A stretch of DNA of 64,000 nucleotides from Brucella pseudintermedia (GTDB lineage Bacteria; Pseudomonadota; Alphaproteobacteria; Rhizobiales; Rhizobiaceae). A program made the translations under genes and the position numbers. Below, one piece after another: positions 26,545 through 35,673 of the stretch (position 1 is its first letter; each line of letters starts with the position of its first letter). A model generated the notes under the pieces. The model saw only the letters and a program-made list of their open reading frames with translations, was not told where the DNA came from and searched no databases. The DNA is taken from positions 59,391 through 123,390 of the forward strand of contig NZ_WBWE01000015.1 of assembly GCF_008932435.1 (NCBI RefSeq), given 5' to 3'.

Positions 26545-28094
26545 GCAGCCTCTCCGGAAACGCCGCCCATCGGGAGGCCGATCTTTTCCAGCGTGACTTC
26601 GGCAATCGGCATTGGATCGGAAAGCTGGCCATGATTCATGACCGCGATCCGGTCGCTGATTTCAAGAAGTTCATCAAGGTCCTGGCTGATAACGAGAACT
26701 GCGGAACCGGAACGCGCAAGATCAACCAGCGCCTGCCGAATATGCGCCGCAGCGCCAGCATCGACGCCCCATGTGGGCTGGTTCACGACCATGACCGAGG
26801 GGGAACGGTCAAGCTCGCGCCCGATGATGAATTTTTGCAGATTACCGCCGGAAAGTGCGGACGCAGGCGGATTTTCAGCGCTCTTGCGCACATCCATCCG
26901 TTCGATGATGCGTTTCGCAGCCGACCGTAGCGCGCTCTCTGCGACCAGCTTCAGTTTGCCACCGCGCAGGAACATTTTTGAGTCGGTCTTGTAGCGGGAC
27001 AAGAACAGATTGTCGGTCAGCGTCATCGTCGGAACGGCACCATGTCCAAGCCGTTCTTCCGGTACGAAGGCCGCGCCCATCATGCGCCTTTCGCTAATGC
27101 CAGCCTTGCCGGCATCTTTACCCCGAATACGCACATTCGAGGCACTGGGCTGCAACACTTCACCGGAAACAGCTTCGAAAAATTCGCCCTGCCCGTTACC
27201 CGCAACGCCCGCTATGCCAACCACTTCGCCAGCAGCGACCGAAAGTGAAATATCCTTCAATGCCGTCGAGAAGGGTCCGCGCGGCGGCTGTGACAGGGAC
27301 CTGATTTCAAAAAGCGCATCATCGCCGACATTTGCCGCCGCAATGGGAGTGCGCGCCACGACATTGATGTCGTTTCCAACCATCATGCGCGCAAGCGACG
27401 CGGCGGTTTCCTTGCGCGGATCGCAATGCGCGACGACCTTGCCATGCCGCAGCACGGTTGCGCGGTCACAAAGGCGCTTCACTTCCTCCAGACGGTGGCT
27501 GATATAGAGGATGGACTTGCCTTCGGCTTTCAGGCATTCCAGCGTTTCAAACAGCTTGTCGGCTTCCTGCGGCGTCAGCACGGAGGTTGGCTCATCAAGG
27601 ATGATGAGGTCGGGTTCCTGAAGAAGGCAGCGCACGATCTCAATACGCTGGCGTTCGCCAACGGACAGATCGCCGACATGGGCCTGCGGATCAACCGGAA
27701 GTCCGTATGTCTTGCCAACCTCACGCGCACGTTTTGCAACATCCGAAAGCGGCAGTGAACGATCCAGCGACAAGGCGATGTTTTCAGCGGCCGTAAGTGA
27801 ATCAAACAGCGAAAAGTGCTGGAAAACCATACCAATGCCGAGTTTTCTTGCGGCGGCAGGTTCATCTATCGCGACCGGCTGGCCCTTCCAGACGATTTCA
27901 CCTTCCAGAGGCTGGAGCGCGCCGAACAGCATTTTTACGAAGGTGGATTTTCCAGCGCCGTTCTCGCCCAGAAGCGCGTGAATCTCCCCTTTCCCGATGG
28001 TGAGGTCGACACCATCACAGGCCCGCAGCTGACCAAATACTTTCGTGAGCCGGCGGACATCCAGAAGAGGCCGGTCGGTTAAAGGCGCTGTCAT
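26541..28094 (-). CDS. Nucleoside-type ABC transporter ATPase (two NBDs, YufO/NupO-like)
   Basis: 517 residues with two fused ATPase domains. The first has Walker A GENGAGKST, signature LSVGERQR and Walker B LIILDEPTSVLT. The second has a degenerate Walker A (GVAGNGQGE), a LSGGNLQKF signature and MVVNQPTWGVD, as usual for RbsA/YufO-type proteins. The ATG at 28094 has GGGGAA before it; a longer frame upstream lacks support. First gene of the importer operon. Confidence 0.93.
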   Translation of the reverse strand: MTAPLTDRPLLDVRRLTKVFGQLRACDGVDLTIGKGEIHALLGENGAGKSTFVKMLFGALQPLEGEIVWKGQPVAIDEPAAARKLGIGMVFQHFSLFDSLTAAENIALSLDRSLPLSDVAKRAREVGKTYGLPVDPQAHVGDLSVGERQRIEIVRCLLQEPDLIILDEPTSVLTPQEADKLFETLECLKAEGKSILYISHRLEEVKRLCDRATVLRHGKVVAHCDPRKETAASLARMMVGNDINVVARTPIAAANVGDDALFEIRSLSQPPRGPFSTALKDISLSVAAGEVVGIAGVAGNGQGEFFEAVSGEVLQPSASNVRIRGKDAGKAGISERRMMGAAFVPEERLGHGAVPTMTLTDNLFLSRYKTDSKMFLRGGKLKLVAESALRSAAKRIIERMDVRKSAENPPASALSGGNLQKFIIGRELDRSPSVMVVNQPTWGVDAGAAAHIRQALVDLARSGSAVLVISQDLDELLEISDRIAVMNHGQLSDPMPIAEVTLEKIGLPMGGVSGEAA

Positions 28095-28153
28095 TGTTCC
28101 CCATTTGTATTTTTGAGCGACCTTAGCCAGCAAGTCTGCTCTTGAAAAGCCTA

Positions 28154-28188
28154 AAAGCAAGCAGCGGTGGACATATGCACACCGCTGC
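28154..28188 (-). terminator. Terminator after the quinone oxidoreductase gene
   Basis: On the minus strand GCAGCGGTG / CACCGCTGC forms a perfect 9-base stem followed by TTGCTTTT. Confidence 0.75.
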
Positions 28189-28202
28189 AATCATCAGTCA
28201 GT

Positions 28203-29180
28203 TCATGGTATCAGAATAGTTGTACCGGTCGTCTTGCGGGCTTCCAGATCCTCATGCGCCTTGCCCGCGTCCTTGAGCGCATAGGTCTGGTTGATCTCGA
28301 TCTTGACGGCTCCGCTTCCAACCACATCGAAAAGCTCGGCGGCGGTCTTTTCGAGGTCGGCTCGCTTGGCGATATAATTGAACAAGGTAGGCCGCGTGGC
28401 GAAAAGCGAGCCCTTCTGCGCAAGAATGCCGAGATCGAATGGCGGAATGACGCCGGACGACTGACCGAAGCAGGCAAACATGCCAAGCGGCTTCAGCACA
28501 TCCAGCGAACCCATATAGGTATCGCGGCCAACGGAATCATAGACCACATCTACGCCCGCCCCATCCGTCAGTTCTTTCACCTTTTCGGCGAAGTTTTCGG
28601 TACGGTAATTGATGACGTGATCGTAGCCGTGCTTTTTGGCCAGCGCGATCTTTTCTTCCGACCCCGCCGTACCGATAACGGTAGCGCCGAGATGTTTCGC
28701 CCACTGCCCGGCAATCAGGCCCACACCGCCCGCGGCTGCATGGAAAAGGATCGTCTGTCCCGGCTCGACCCTGAATGTGCGCCGCAGAAGATATTGTGCA
28801 GTCATGCCTTTCAGCATCATGGAGGCAGCGGTTTTCAGATCGACATTATCCGGAACCTTTACCAGCCGGTCGGCTGGCAGAATGCGCTCGTCCGCATAGG
28901 AGCCCGGTGTCGCCACATAGGCAACGCGGTCACCGACACGAACATCGTTGACGCCCGGACCAACCGCTACGACCATGCCTGCGCCTTCGTTTCCGGGCGT
29001 GAATGGCATCTGCGCGGCCTTGTAGAGTCCCGTGCGGAAATAGACATCGATGAAATTGAGACCGACGGCTTCGTGGCGCACCTTCGCCTCGCCCGGACCC
29101 GGTTCGCCGATCTCGATCTGTTCATATTTCATGACTTCCGGCCCGCCGGTCTGGTGGACGCGAATGGCGTTGATCATCAT
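28203..29180 (-). CDS. qor: NADPH:quinone oxidoreductase (QorA-like)
   Basis: 325 residues, zinc-independent medium-chain dehydrogenase/reductase. GLNFIDVYFRTGLY near residue 40 and the NADPH motif AAAGGVGLIAGQWAKHLGATVIG around 145 identify the quinone reductase branch. Reduces quinones with NADPH. Its ATG overlaps the stop of the phosphatidylcholine synthase gene by four bases, suggesting cotranscription. Confidence 0.92.
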   Translation of the reverse strand: MMINAIRVHQTGGPEVMKYEQIEIGEPGPGEAKVRHEAVGLNFIDVYFRTGLYKAAQMPFTPGNEGAGMVVAVGPGVNDVRVGDRVAYVATPGSYADERILPADRLVKVPDNVDLKTAASMMLKGMTAQYLLRRTFRVEPGQTILFHAAAGGVGLIAGQWAKHLGATVIGTAGSEEKIALAKKHGYDHVINYRTENFAEKVKELTDGAGVDVVYDSVGRDTYMGSLDVLKPLGMFACFGQSSGVIPPFDLGILAQKGSLFATRPTLFNYIAKRADLEKTAAELFDVVGSGAVKIEINQTYALKDAGKAHEDLEARKTTGTTILIP

Positions 29181-29983
29181 ACTTCTCCACTCTTCCTTGC
29201 GGCGGCGGTTTTCTCAGCCGCAATGACGGTTGCAGTTCTTCCCAGCCCCGGGAAAAACTGCATAACAGCGCCGATGAAATAAATGTAAAGGCCCGTCACG
29301 GATATGCCGACGCGGACCCATAATGGCGCATCCAGAGTATAATAGAGCGCAGCCGCGCCAAAGGCACACCAGAGCAGAAAAACGGTCAGATTAAGCGGTC
29401 GCAGGCGCACGACGCGCACGGGATGCAGGAAGTTGATCGGCAGAAACGACAGGATCGCCGACACAACAACCGTTGCAAACGCCACCCACTCGCCCGGCCT
29501 GACGATGAAGAGCGTGAAGACCACCATGTTCCAGACAACCGGAAACCCCTTGAAGAAGTTTTCCTTCGTCTTCATGCCCGTATCGGCATAATAAATCGCA
29601 CTCGAAACCACGATGATTGCGCCGGATATGAAGGACAAATAGGTTCCCATGAACCCGCTTTGATAGAGCGCGAAGGCGGGTATCAAAACATAGGTGACGT
29701 AATCGATGATGTTGTCGAGAAGCTCGCCCGACCAGTTCGGCAAGACATATTTGACCTCAAGCTTGCGCGCGATGGGGCCGTCAATACCGTCGACGAAAAG
29801 CGCCAATCCCAGCCACCACCACATCGCCGTATAGCGTCCGTCGCTGGCCGCCACGATGGAAAGGAATGCCAGAAACGAACCCGATGCCGTCAGAAGATGT
29901 ACCGAAAACGCCTTGGCTTGCGGCGCGGTGACTTTCTTGGCTTTGAGTTTTCCGGTCAGTTTGGTTTTCACGCCGTCCGCCAT
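29177..29983 (-). CDS. pcs: Phosphatidylcholine synthase
   Basis: 268 residues, about eight membrane helices. The CDP-alcohol phosphotransferase motif reads DGIDGPIARK with ELLDNIIDYVTYV downstream, matching the variant in bacterial Pcs enzymes. Condenses choline with CDP-diacylglycerol to give phosphatidylcholine in one step, a membrane lipid typical of Brucella and rhizobia. Upstream of the quinone reductase in the same transcript. Confidence 0.95.
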   Translation of the reverse strand: MADGVKTKLTGKLKAKKVTAPQAKAFSVHLLTASGSFLAFLSIVAASDGRYTAMWWWLGLALFVDGIDGPIARKLEVKYVLPNWSGELLDNIIDYVTYVLIPAFALYQSGFMGTYLSFISGAIIVVSSAIYYADTGMKTKENFFKGFPVVWNMVVFTLFIVRPGEWVAFATVVVSAILSFLPINFLHPVRVVRLRPLNLTVFLLWCAFGAAALYYTLDAPLWVRVGISVTGLYIYFIGAVMQFFPGLGRTATVIAAEKTAAARKSGEV

Positions 29984-30302
29984 TTCAATTTGTCGCCGCG
30001 CTTATCCCGCCCAAGACAATTCCCGAGGCGGCGAGTATATTCAATCAATCGGGGAACGCGTACACCACACAAACTGACATCCCCAAAACTTATGATCATC
30101 GAAACAATTTTTTCCCTCGGGAAAAACGCCATGATCCTGTAGCAGCTTTTCCTGAATAAGCGCAAAAGAGCAAGTAATGCGTGAGGCAAATCCGCCATAA
30201 TCCCACGGAAGAATGGCCTTCTGGCTGCAATTCGGTTTAAGTGCGGCTGGAATCATCAGACGGTGCACGAGGTCCGCACTGTTGGATCAGGGACGAAACA
30301 CG
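29984..30302. other. Divergent intergenic region pcs / flavin hydroxylase
   Basis: About 320 AT-rich bases without a supported gene, carrying promoters for both flanking genes. TTTTTCCC-TC-GGGAAAAA around 30108-30125 is a perfect palindrome that could be an operator or cruciform. Confidence 0.4.
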
Positions 30303-31547
30303 ATGAACGATCTTGTTGTGAACAAGCCACTCACCGACATTGTCATCAGCGGCAGCGGGCCTGCCGGGATGATGGCTGCACTGGCACTCGGCGCGAAGGG
30401 TTACCACACCATCCTGCTCGGACCGGAGACCGACAAGGGAGACCGCCGCACGACAGCGCTCATGATGCCCGCCATCCGATTGCTGGAAGAATTGGGCGTC
30501 TGGCCGGATATCGAGCCAGAAGCTGCCGCCCTCGCCTCCATGCGCATTATCGATGCGACGCGGCGTCTTGTGCGAAGCCCCGTCGTGACTTTCCGTGCCG
30601 GTGAAATCGACGAAACTGCGTTCGGCTACAATATTCCCAATGCCGTTTTGAACGAGAAACTTTCAGAAGCGGTTGCACGCAACCCGAACATTGAGCGCAT
30701 AAATGCGCCGGTCATCGAATATCGTCACAATGGCGATCATGTGAGCGTCACCCTTTCTGGCGGCGACACGTTGCATGCAAGGCTGGTCGTTGCTGCGGAT
30801 GGACGCAATTCCATGGCCCGTGAAGCAGCCGACATCCGCACACGCCGCTGGAGTTATCCGCAGACAGCCGTCGTGCTTTCCTTTTCCCACACTGTCGATC
30901 ATGAGAACATTTCGACAGAGTTTCACACCGAGGAAGGCCCGTTCACGCAGGTGCCGCTGAAAGGCAAGCGCTCAAGCCTCGTCTGGGTGGTCAATCCCAG
31001 GCGCGCCGAAGCGCTTCTTGCACTTGACGACGCCACACTCGCCAGGCGTATCGAGGACATGATGCAGTCCATGCTCGGCAAGATCACGCTCGACATTCAG
31101 CCGCAGGCCTGGCCTCTTTCGGGCCTGGTGCCTCACGTCTTTGCGGCCAAGCGCACGATTCTCATCGGCGAAGCCGCTCACGTCTTTCCGCCAATCGGCG
31201 CGCAAGGCCTCAATCTGGGTTCACGCGATGTCGAAACGCTGGTCAAGGCTATCGAAAGCGATCCGGTCGATCCCGGTTCGGATAGGGTCATGCGCGCCTA
31301 TGACCGTGCGCGACGCCCGGATATTCTGGCACGCACAGGCTCCGTCGATGCGCTCAATCGTTCGCTTCTTTCCGGAATGCTGCCAGCGCAGATCGTGCGC
31401 GGCCTGGGACTGGAAATGCTTCGCTCCTTTGCGCCGCTGCGCGCGTTCTTCATGCGCGAAGGGCTTCGGCCCGGCAGCGGTTTCTCGCACTTTCTTCCGA
31501 AACTGCTAAGCCTTCCGCACCGGGGCGACAGAAAACGTTCCGGCTAA
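30303..31547 (+). CDS. UbiH/COQ6-family FAD-dependent hydroxylase
   Basis: 414 residues. FAD-binding GSGPAGMMAALALG at residues ~16-29, the middle motif RLVVAADGRNSMAR, and the late motif TILIGEAAHVFPPIGAQGLNLGSRDVETL are all present, the signature of ubiquinone-ring hydroxylases. Probably one of the ubiquinone biosynthesis hydroxylases; which ring position it serves cannot be told. GGGACGAA precedes the ATG at 30303. Confidence 0.9.
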   Translation: MNDLVVNKPLTDIVISGSGPAGMMAALALGAKGYHTILLGPETDKGDRRTTALMMPAIRLLEELGVWPDIEPEAAALASMRIIDATRRLVRSPVVTFRAGEIDETAFGYNIPNAVLNEKLSEAVARNPNIERINAPVIEYRHNGDHVSVTLSGGDTLHARLVVAADGRNSMAREAADIRTRRWSYPQTAVVLSFSHTVDHENISTEFHTEEGPFTQVPLKGKRSSLVWVVNPRRAEALLALDDATLARRIEDMMQSMLGKITLDIQPQAWPLSGLVPHVFAAKRTILIGEAAHVFPPIGAQGLNLGSRDVETLVKAIESDPVDPGSDRVMRAYDRARRPDILARTGSVDALNRSLLSGMLPAQIVRGLGLEMLRSFAPLRAFFMREGLRPGSGFSHFLPKLLSLPHRGDRKRSG

Positions 31548-31638
31548 CCAGATTTCGGATCAACTGAGAGATTGAACTGAGAGAATTGCCGGTCTCCGCC
31601 GACTTTAATTTGTCATGCGGTGAACTACATAATGTTGC

Positions 31639-31977
31639 ATGGGTATGACACAGATAAAGCACGCGAAATTCCAGATTGGGCAGGTTGTCAAGCACCGGCT
31701 GTTCCCCTTCCGCGGGGTCATCTTCGACGTGGATCCAGAATTCGCGAATACCGAAGAATGGTACGAATCCATTCCCGAGGAAGCGCGCCCGCATCGCGAT
31801 CAACCCTTTTATCATCTGCTCGCTGAAAACGCGGAATCCGAATATGTCGCTTATGTATCGGAACAGAACCTCGTGCCGGATTTGAGCGGCGAGCCCCTGC
31901 GTCATCCGCAGATTGAAGAAATGTTCGACCGGCTGGACAACGGCTCTTATCGCGTAAAAGCGCAGCATTCCAATTAA
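31639..31977 (+). CDS. hspQ: Heat-shock protein HspQ
   Basis: 112 residues of the HspQ/YccV hemimethylated-DNA-binding family: FQIGQVVKHRLFPFRGVIFDVDPEF, then RPHRDQPFYHLLAEN and YVAYVSEQNLVPD. HspQ acts as a specificity factor for Lon and affects DnaA stability in enterobacteria. The start could be this ATG or another two codons on. Confidence 0.93.
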   Translation: MGMTQIKHAKFQIGQVVKHRLFPFRGVIFDVDPEFANTEEWYESIPEEARPHRDQPFYHLLAENAESEYVAYVSEQNLVPDLSGEPLRHPQIEEMFDRLDNGSYRVKAQHSN

Positions 31978-32011
31978 GATAGAGCTTGATCTTACAGTCT
32001 TGGTTCAAAAC

Positions 32012-32038
32012 AAAAGGGACGCACGAAGCGTCCCTTTT
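32012..32038. terminator. Bidirectional terminator hspQ / IalB gene
   Basis: AAAAGGGACGC / GCGTCCCTTTT, 11-base perfect stem, 5-base loop, between convergent genes. Confidence 0.93.
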
Positions 32039-32063
32039 CATATTCCGCTTGTTAGACGAAAGC

Positions 32064-32681
32064 TTAGTTGGCCGCGCCCTTTGCCTTGTCCTGTTCAGCC
32101 TTCATCTTGGCTTCAAAGTCTTTCTGCTTCTTCTGGACGGCGTCCTGAAGTTCCTTCTGGCGTTCTTCCAGTTCCGACTGCTTGAGGGCCGGGCCAGTCA
32201 AAGCGCCGGAGAAGCCGGTCAGAGCAACCGGAATCGGATTCGGCTTGTTCTGATAGTTGACCGAAGTCAGGGTCAGCTTGCCACCCTTCTTGAGCGCATT
32301 GGTGAGATCGTCGGTCAGCGGAGCTTCGGCGATGCAGCGATCCGGGAAGCAGATGCCGTATTCAAGCTTGACCGGCTTGTTGTTGTCGATCTGGAGGCCG
32401 ACGCCGGCAGGGATCAAACGGCCGATAGGAACGGTCACCTGAAAGATCTTGCGGTTGATCTTGCCTTTGATCTCGATGAGATTGACGGCGGTCAGGAGCT
32501 GGCCGGAATCCGCAGTGACGATGTTCTGCGTGTTGCAGATGTCATTGTCTTCCTGCTTCGAGCAGACCTTGAACCAGCCCTGTGGCGGCTGCTGCGCCGA
32601 TGCAGGCATCGTCGCGGAGGCAAGCAGGGCGAACGCGCCAGCAATGGCAGATGCGGCAGCGATTGTCTTCGTGCTGGACAT
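32064..32681 (-). CDS. Invasion-associated locus B (IalB) family protein
   Basis: 205 residues from the ATG at 32681 (AAAGGAA upstream; a TTG two codons earlier is less likely). Signal peptide ending ASA, then the IalB domain (GWFKVCSKQEDNDICNTQN; paired cysteines, also GICFPDRCIAEA). The last ~45 residues are a Lys/Glu/Gln-rich helix likely to form a coiled coil. IalB was named in Bartonella for erythrocyte invasion, but homologues are common in non-pathogens, so the role here is open. Periplasmic or envelope location. Confidence 0.88.
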   Translation of the reverse strand: MSSTKTIAAASAIAGAFALLASATMPASAQQPPQGWFKVCSKQEDNDICNTQNIVTADSGQLLTAVNLIEIKGKINRKIFQVTVPIGRLIPAGVGLQIDNNKPVKLEYGICFPDRCIAEAPLTDDLTNALKKGGKLTLTSVNYQNKPNPIPVALTGFSGALTGPALKQSELEERQKELQDAVQKKQKDFEAKMKAEQDKAKGAAN

Positions 32682-33031
32682 GATCAACAGGTTCCTTTCA
32701 ACACTCTGATCTATAGTTCCCGTTCTGTATTTAAGTCAGCGATAGACCGTCACTGGTTTGAAAATGCGGCAACAGCGTGACCTTGAGGGTTTTAGCCCCC
32801 GTTCGGACCCTATTCCGAGCCCAATTCGGAGCCGTGTTACAACGACTGGAGGCATGAATCCAGATGAGTTTCGACATTCCATGCCCGGAATCCGCCAAAA
32901 ACTTTGTTTTAGCTCCCACTGTCACGTGAGGGACACGCCCTAATTCCGCACTTAATGTACGATCATGCTAGTTTTCGTTTCCGAATCGACGCTTCCCGGC
33001 GGCGACCATCAAACTTGTTTACAATGGACGA
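32682..33031. other. Intergenic region with no recognised feature besides promoters
   Basis: About 350 bases between divergent genes; no ORF with ribosome site, no terminator, no recognised RNA. It must contain promoters of the IalB gene and of the YejA-like gene. Confidence 0.35.
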
Positions 33032-34876
33032 TTGAAGTTGAACGGATTGATTGCGTTTCTCCGCAGGGCGGTTCTTGCGGGCTTTGCCGTAGCTGCTGTT
33101 GCCACCACGCCGTTACAGGCAATGGCCCAGTCACAGCCGGACTATGCGCTCTCAATGCATGGGGACGTGGCTCTGCCGGCAAATTTTACGCATTTTCCCT
33201 ACGCAAACGCCGACGCGCCGAAAGGCGGCACGCTCGCAATGGGTGTCGTCGGTACCTTCGACAGTCTCAATCCATTCATTCTAAAAAATATGCGTACGAC
33301 GGCAGTTGGACTGTTCGGCGATGGTGAAAATTTCGTCTACGAAAGTCTGATGCAGCGCTCGCGGGATGAACCTTTCACGCTTTATCCCCTGCTGGCCGAA
33401 AAGGTCGCCACGGATCCAAAGCGAACATGGGTGGAATTCACGCTCAATGCCCAGGCAAAATGGTCGGACGGGCAACCGGTAACGGTGGATGATGTCATCT
33501 TCACCTATGACATTCTGACAGAAAAGGGGCGCCCTCCCTACAACAACCGCATGAGCCGCATCGAAAAGATCGAGAAGACGGGAGAACGTTCCGTTCGCTT
33601 CACCTTCAACGACAAATCGGATCGCGAATTTCCTCTGTTGATCGCCGCCTCTATGCCGGTTTTGCCCAAACATGCGATTGATGCCGCAAGCTTCGGCAAT
33701 TCGACGCTGAACCCTCCGGTCGGAAGCGGCCCCTACATAGTGTCAGATGTGCGGCCCGGCGAGCGCATTGTCTACAAGCGCAATCCCGATTACTGGGGCA
33801 AGGATCTGCCAACGCGGCGCGGCCTGAATAATTTCGATATCTATAGCATCGAATATTTTCGCAATGAAACGGCGCTGTTCGAGACCTTCAAGAAAGGCCT
33901 GCTGGATGTTTTCATTGAAGCGAATCCCACGCGCTGGGAAAAATCCTATGATTTTCCGGCGGTGAAACAGGGCAAAGTTATCAAGGAAACTTTCCAGAAA
34001 GGAACGCCAGCAAATCTGCTGGGATTCGTGTTCAACACGCGCCGCCCGATTTTTGCCGACCGCCGGGTCCGGCAGGCGCTGGGGCTGTTGTTCGACTTTG
34101 AATGGGCCAACCGCAATCTGTTTGCCGACCAATACCGACGCACGCAGAGCTACTGGGAAGGATCGGAGCTTTCTTCTGTCGGCAAGCCGGCGGACGACCG
34201 CGAGAAGCAATTGCTTGCACCTTTCCCCGACGCTGTCCGCGAAGATGTCATGAATGGCACGTGGCACCCGCCGGTAACGGACGGCAGTGGCCATGATCGT
34301 ACGCCTGCAAAGAAAGCCTATGATCTGCTGATGGAGGCCGGTTTCCGGTTTGAACACGGCCTGGCAATCGACCCCTCCGGCAAGCCGCTCGCCTTTGAAA
34401 TCATGACACGCTCGCCCGATGAGGAAAAGGTCGCGCTCGCATATAAGCGCAATCTCGCGCGGCTTGGCATTACGGCGGAAATCCGCACCGCGGACGACGC
34501 CCAATACCAGCAACGTCTGCAGACATTCGACTACGACATGATACTCGGCGCGCTCGCCGGCTCGCTTTCTCCCGGCAATGAACAATGGATGCGCTGGGGT
34601 GCGGCTTCGCGCGATGTCCAGGGGAGTTTCAACTATCCGGGCGTTGCCGATCCGGCGGTGGATGCCATGATCGAAGCACTGCTGGCCGCGAGAAATCGGG
34701 CCGATTTCGTGAGTGCGGTCCGCGCGCTTGATCGGGTGCTTATCTCCGGCGACTACTACGTTCCGCTTTACCATTTGCCCTATCAATGGGTGGCGCGCTG
34801 GGACCGCATCGAACATCCGCAGAAGACCCCGCTTTATGGTTATCAACTGCCGACCTGGTGGCGCGCCAAACAATAA
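33032..34876 (+). CDS. YejA-like oligopeptide ABC transporter binding protein
   Basis: 614 residues, cluster C (SBP family 5). Signal peptide with core VLAGFAVAAVATT ending AMAQ. The segment HFPYANADAPKGGTLAMGVVGTFDSLNPF is diagnostic of the YejA/microcin-C-importer group. The start is TTG at 33032, because the nearby ATG at 33024 runs into a stop after three codons; the exact start is uncertain. No permease or ATPase genes flank it, so it is an orphan or works with a distant transporter. Confidence 0.88.
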   Translation: MKLNGLIAFLRRAVLAGFAVAAVATTPLQAMAQSQPDYALSMHGDVALPANFTHFPYANADAPKGGTLAMGVVGTFDSLNPFILKNMRTTAVGLFGDGENFVYESLMQRSRDEPFTLYPLLAEKVATDPKRTWVEFTLNAQAKWSDGQPVTVDDVIFTYDILTEKGRPPYNNRMSRIEKIEKTGERSVRFTFNDKSDREFPLLIAASMPVLPKHAIDAASFGNSTLNPPVGSGPYIVSDVRPGERIVYKRNPDYWGKDLPTRRGLNNFDIYSIEYFRNETALFETFKKGLLDVFIEANPTRWEKSYDFPAVKQGKVIKETFQKGTPANLLGFVFNTRRPIFADRRVRQALGLLFDFEWANRNLFADQYRRTQSYWEGSELSSVGKPADDREKQLLAPFPDAVREDVMNGTWHPPVTDGSGHDRTPAKKAYDLLMEAGFRFEHGLAIDPSGKPLAFEIMTRSPDEEKVALAYKRNLARLGITAEIRTADDAQYQQRLQTFDYDMILGALAGSLSPGNEQWMRWGAASRDVQGSFNYPGVADPAVDAMIEALLAARNRADFVSAVRALDRVLISGDYYVPLYHLPYQWVARWDRIEHPQKTPLYGYQLPTWWRAKQ

Positions 34877-34977
34877 GCGGGCTTTAACGCCGCTGTAATT
34901 CGCCCTACATCCACCCAATATAGAATGGGATATTCAACAGGAGGCCCAGCCTCCGGTTCCTGCACGGAGATTGAGCC

Positions 34978-35652
34978 ATGGCCGCCAGAAAGATAACTAT
35001 CGATGTCGTGTCGGATGTCGTCTGCCCATGGTGCTTTCTAGGGCGCAAGCGCCTCGAAGCGGCTCTTGCCATGGTGCCGGATGTGGAGGCGGAAGTACGC
35101 TGGCGCCCCTTCCAGCTGGACCCTACCCTGCCTCCGCAAGGCAAGGATCGCCAAGCCTATATGCGAGAGAAATTCGGCACTGGCGGAAAGATCGATGACA
35201 TCCACAAACAGTTGACCGAGCTTGGCGAGGAAAACGGCATCGTGTTCGATTTCGACGCCATTGCCCGTGCGCCGAATACGCTCGACGCGCATCGCGTCAT
35301 CCATTGGGCAGCGCAAGCTGCCCCCGATACACAGGATCGGATGGTCGGCCTGTTGTTTTCGCTCTATTTCGAGCAGGGACAGGATATTGGCGACCACGAA
35401 GTGCTGGTCGATGCTACGGCAAGCGTCGGCATGGATGCCGCAGTTGTTGCCCGGCTTCTCCAAAGCGATGCCGACAAGGCGACAATTCGCGAGGAGATCG
35501 ACACGGCCAGCCGCATTGGTGTGCGCGGCGTGCCCTGCTTCATCATCGACCAGAAATATGCCGTCATGGGCGCGCAGAACGCAGATGTCCTTGCTGACGC
35601 CATCCGTCAGACGGCAGAAGGTTTCGAGCCGGGGTTTGCCGAGGACCGATAG
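34978..35652 (+). CDS. DsbA-family thiol oxidoreductase (FrnE-like)
   Basis: 224 residues, thioredoxin fold with helical insertion. Redox motif CPWC at residues 16-19 and cis-proline GVRGVPCF near residue 180. No signal peptide, so probably cytoplasmic like FrnE of Deinococcus, a disulfide isomerase linked to oxidative stress. ATG at 34978 preceded by GGAG. Confidence 0.9.
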   Translation: MAARKITIDVVSDVVCPWCFLGRKRLEAALAMVPDVEAEVRWRPFQLDPTLPPQGKDRQAYMREKFGTGGKIDDIHKQLTELGEENGIVFDFDAIARAPNTLDAHRVIHWAAQAAPDTQDRMVGLLFSLYFEQGQDIGDHEVLVDATASVGMDAAVVARLLQSDADKATIREEIDTASRIGVRGVPCFIIDQKYAVMGAQNADVLADAIRQTAEGFEPGFAEDR

Positions 35653-35673
35653 GTTGAAAACGACGGCGGCGGA

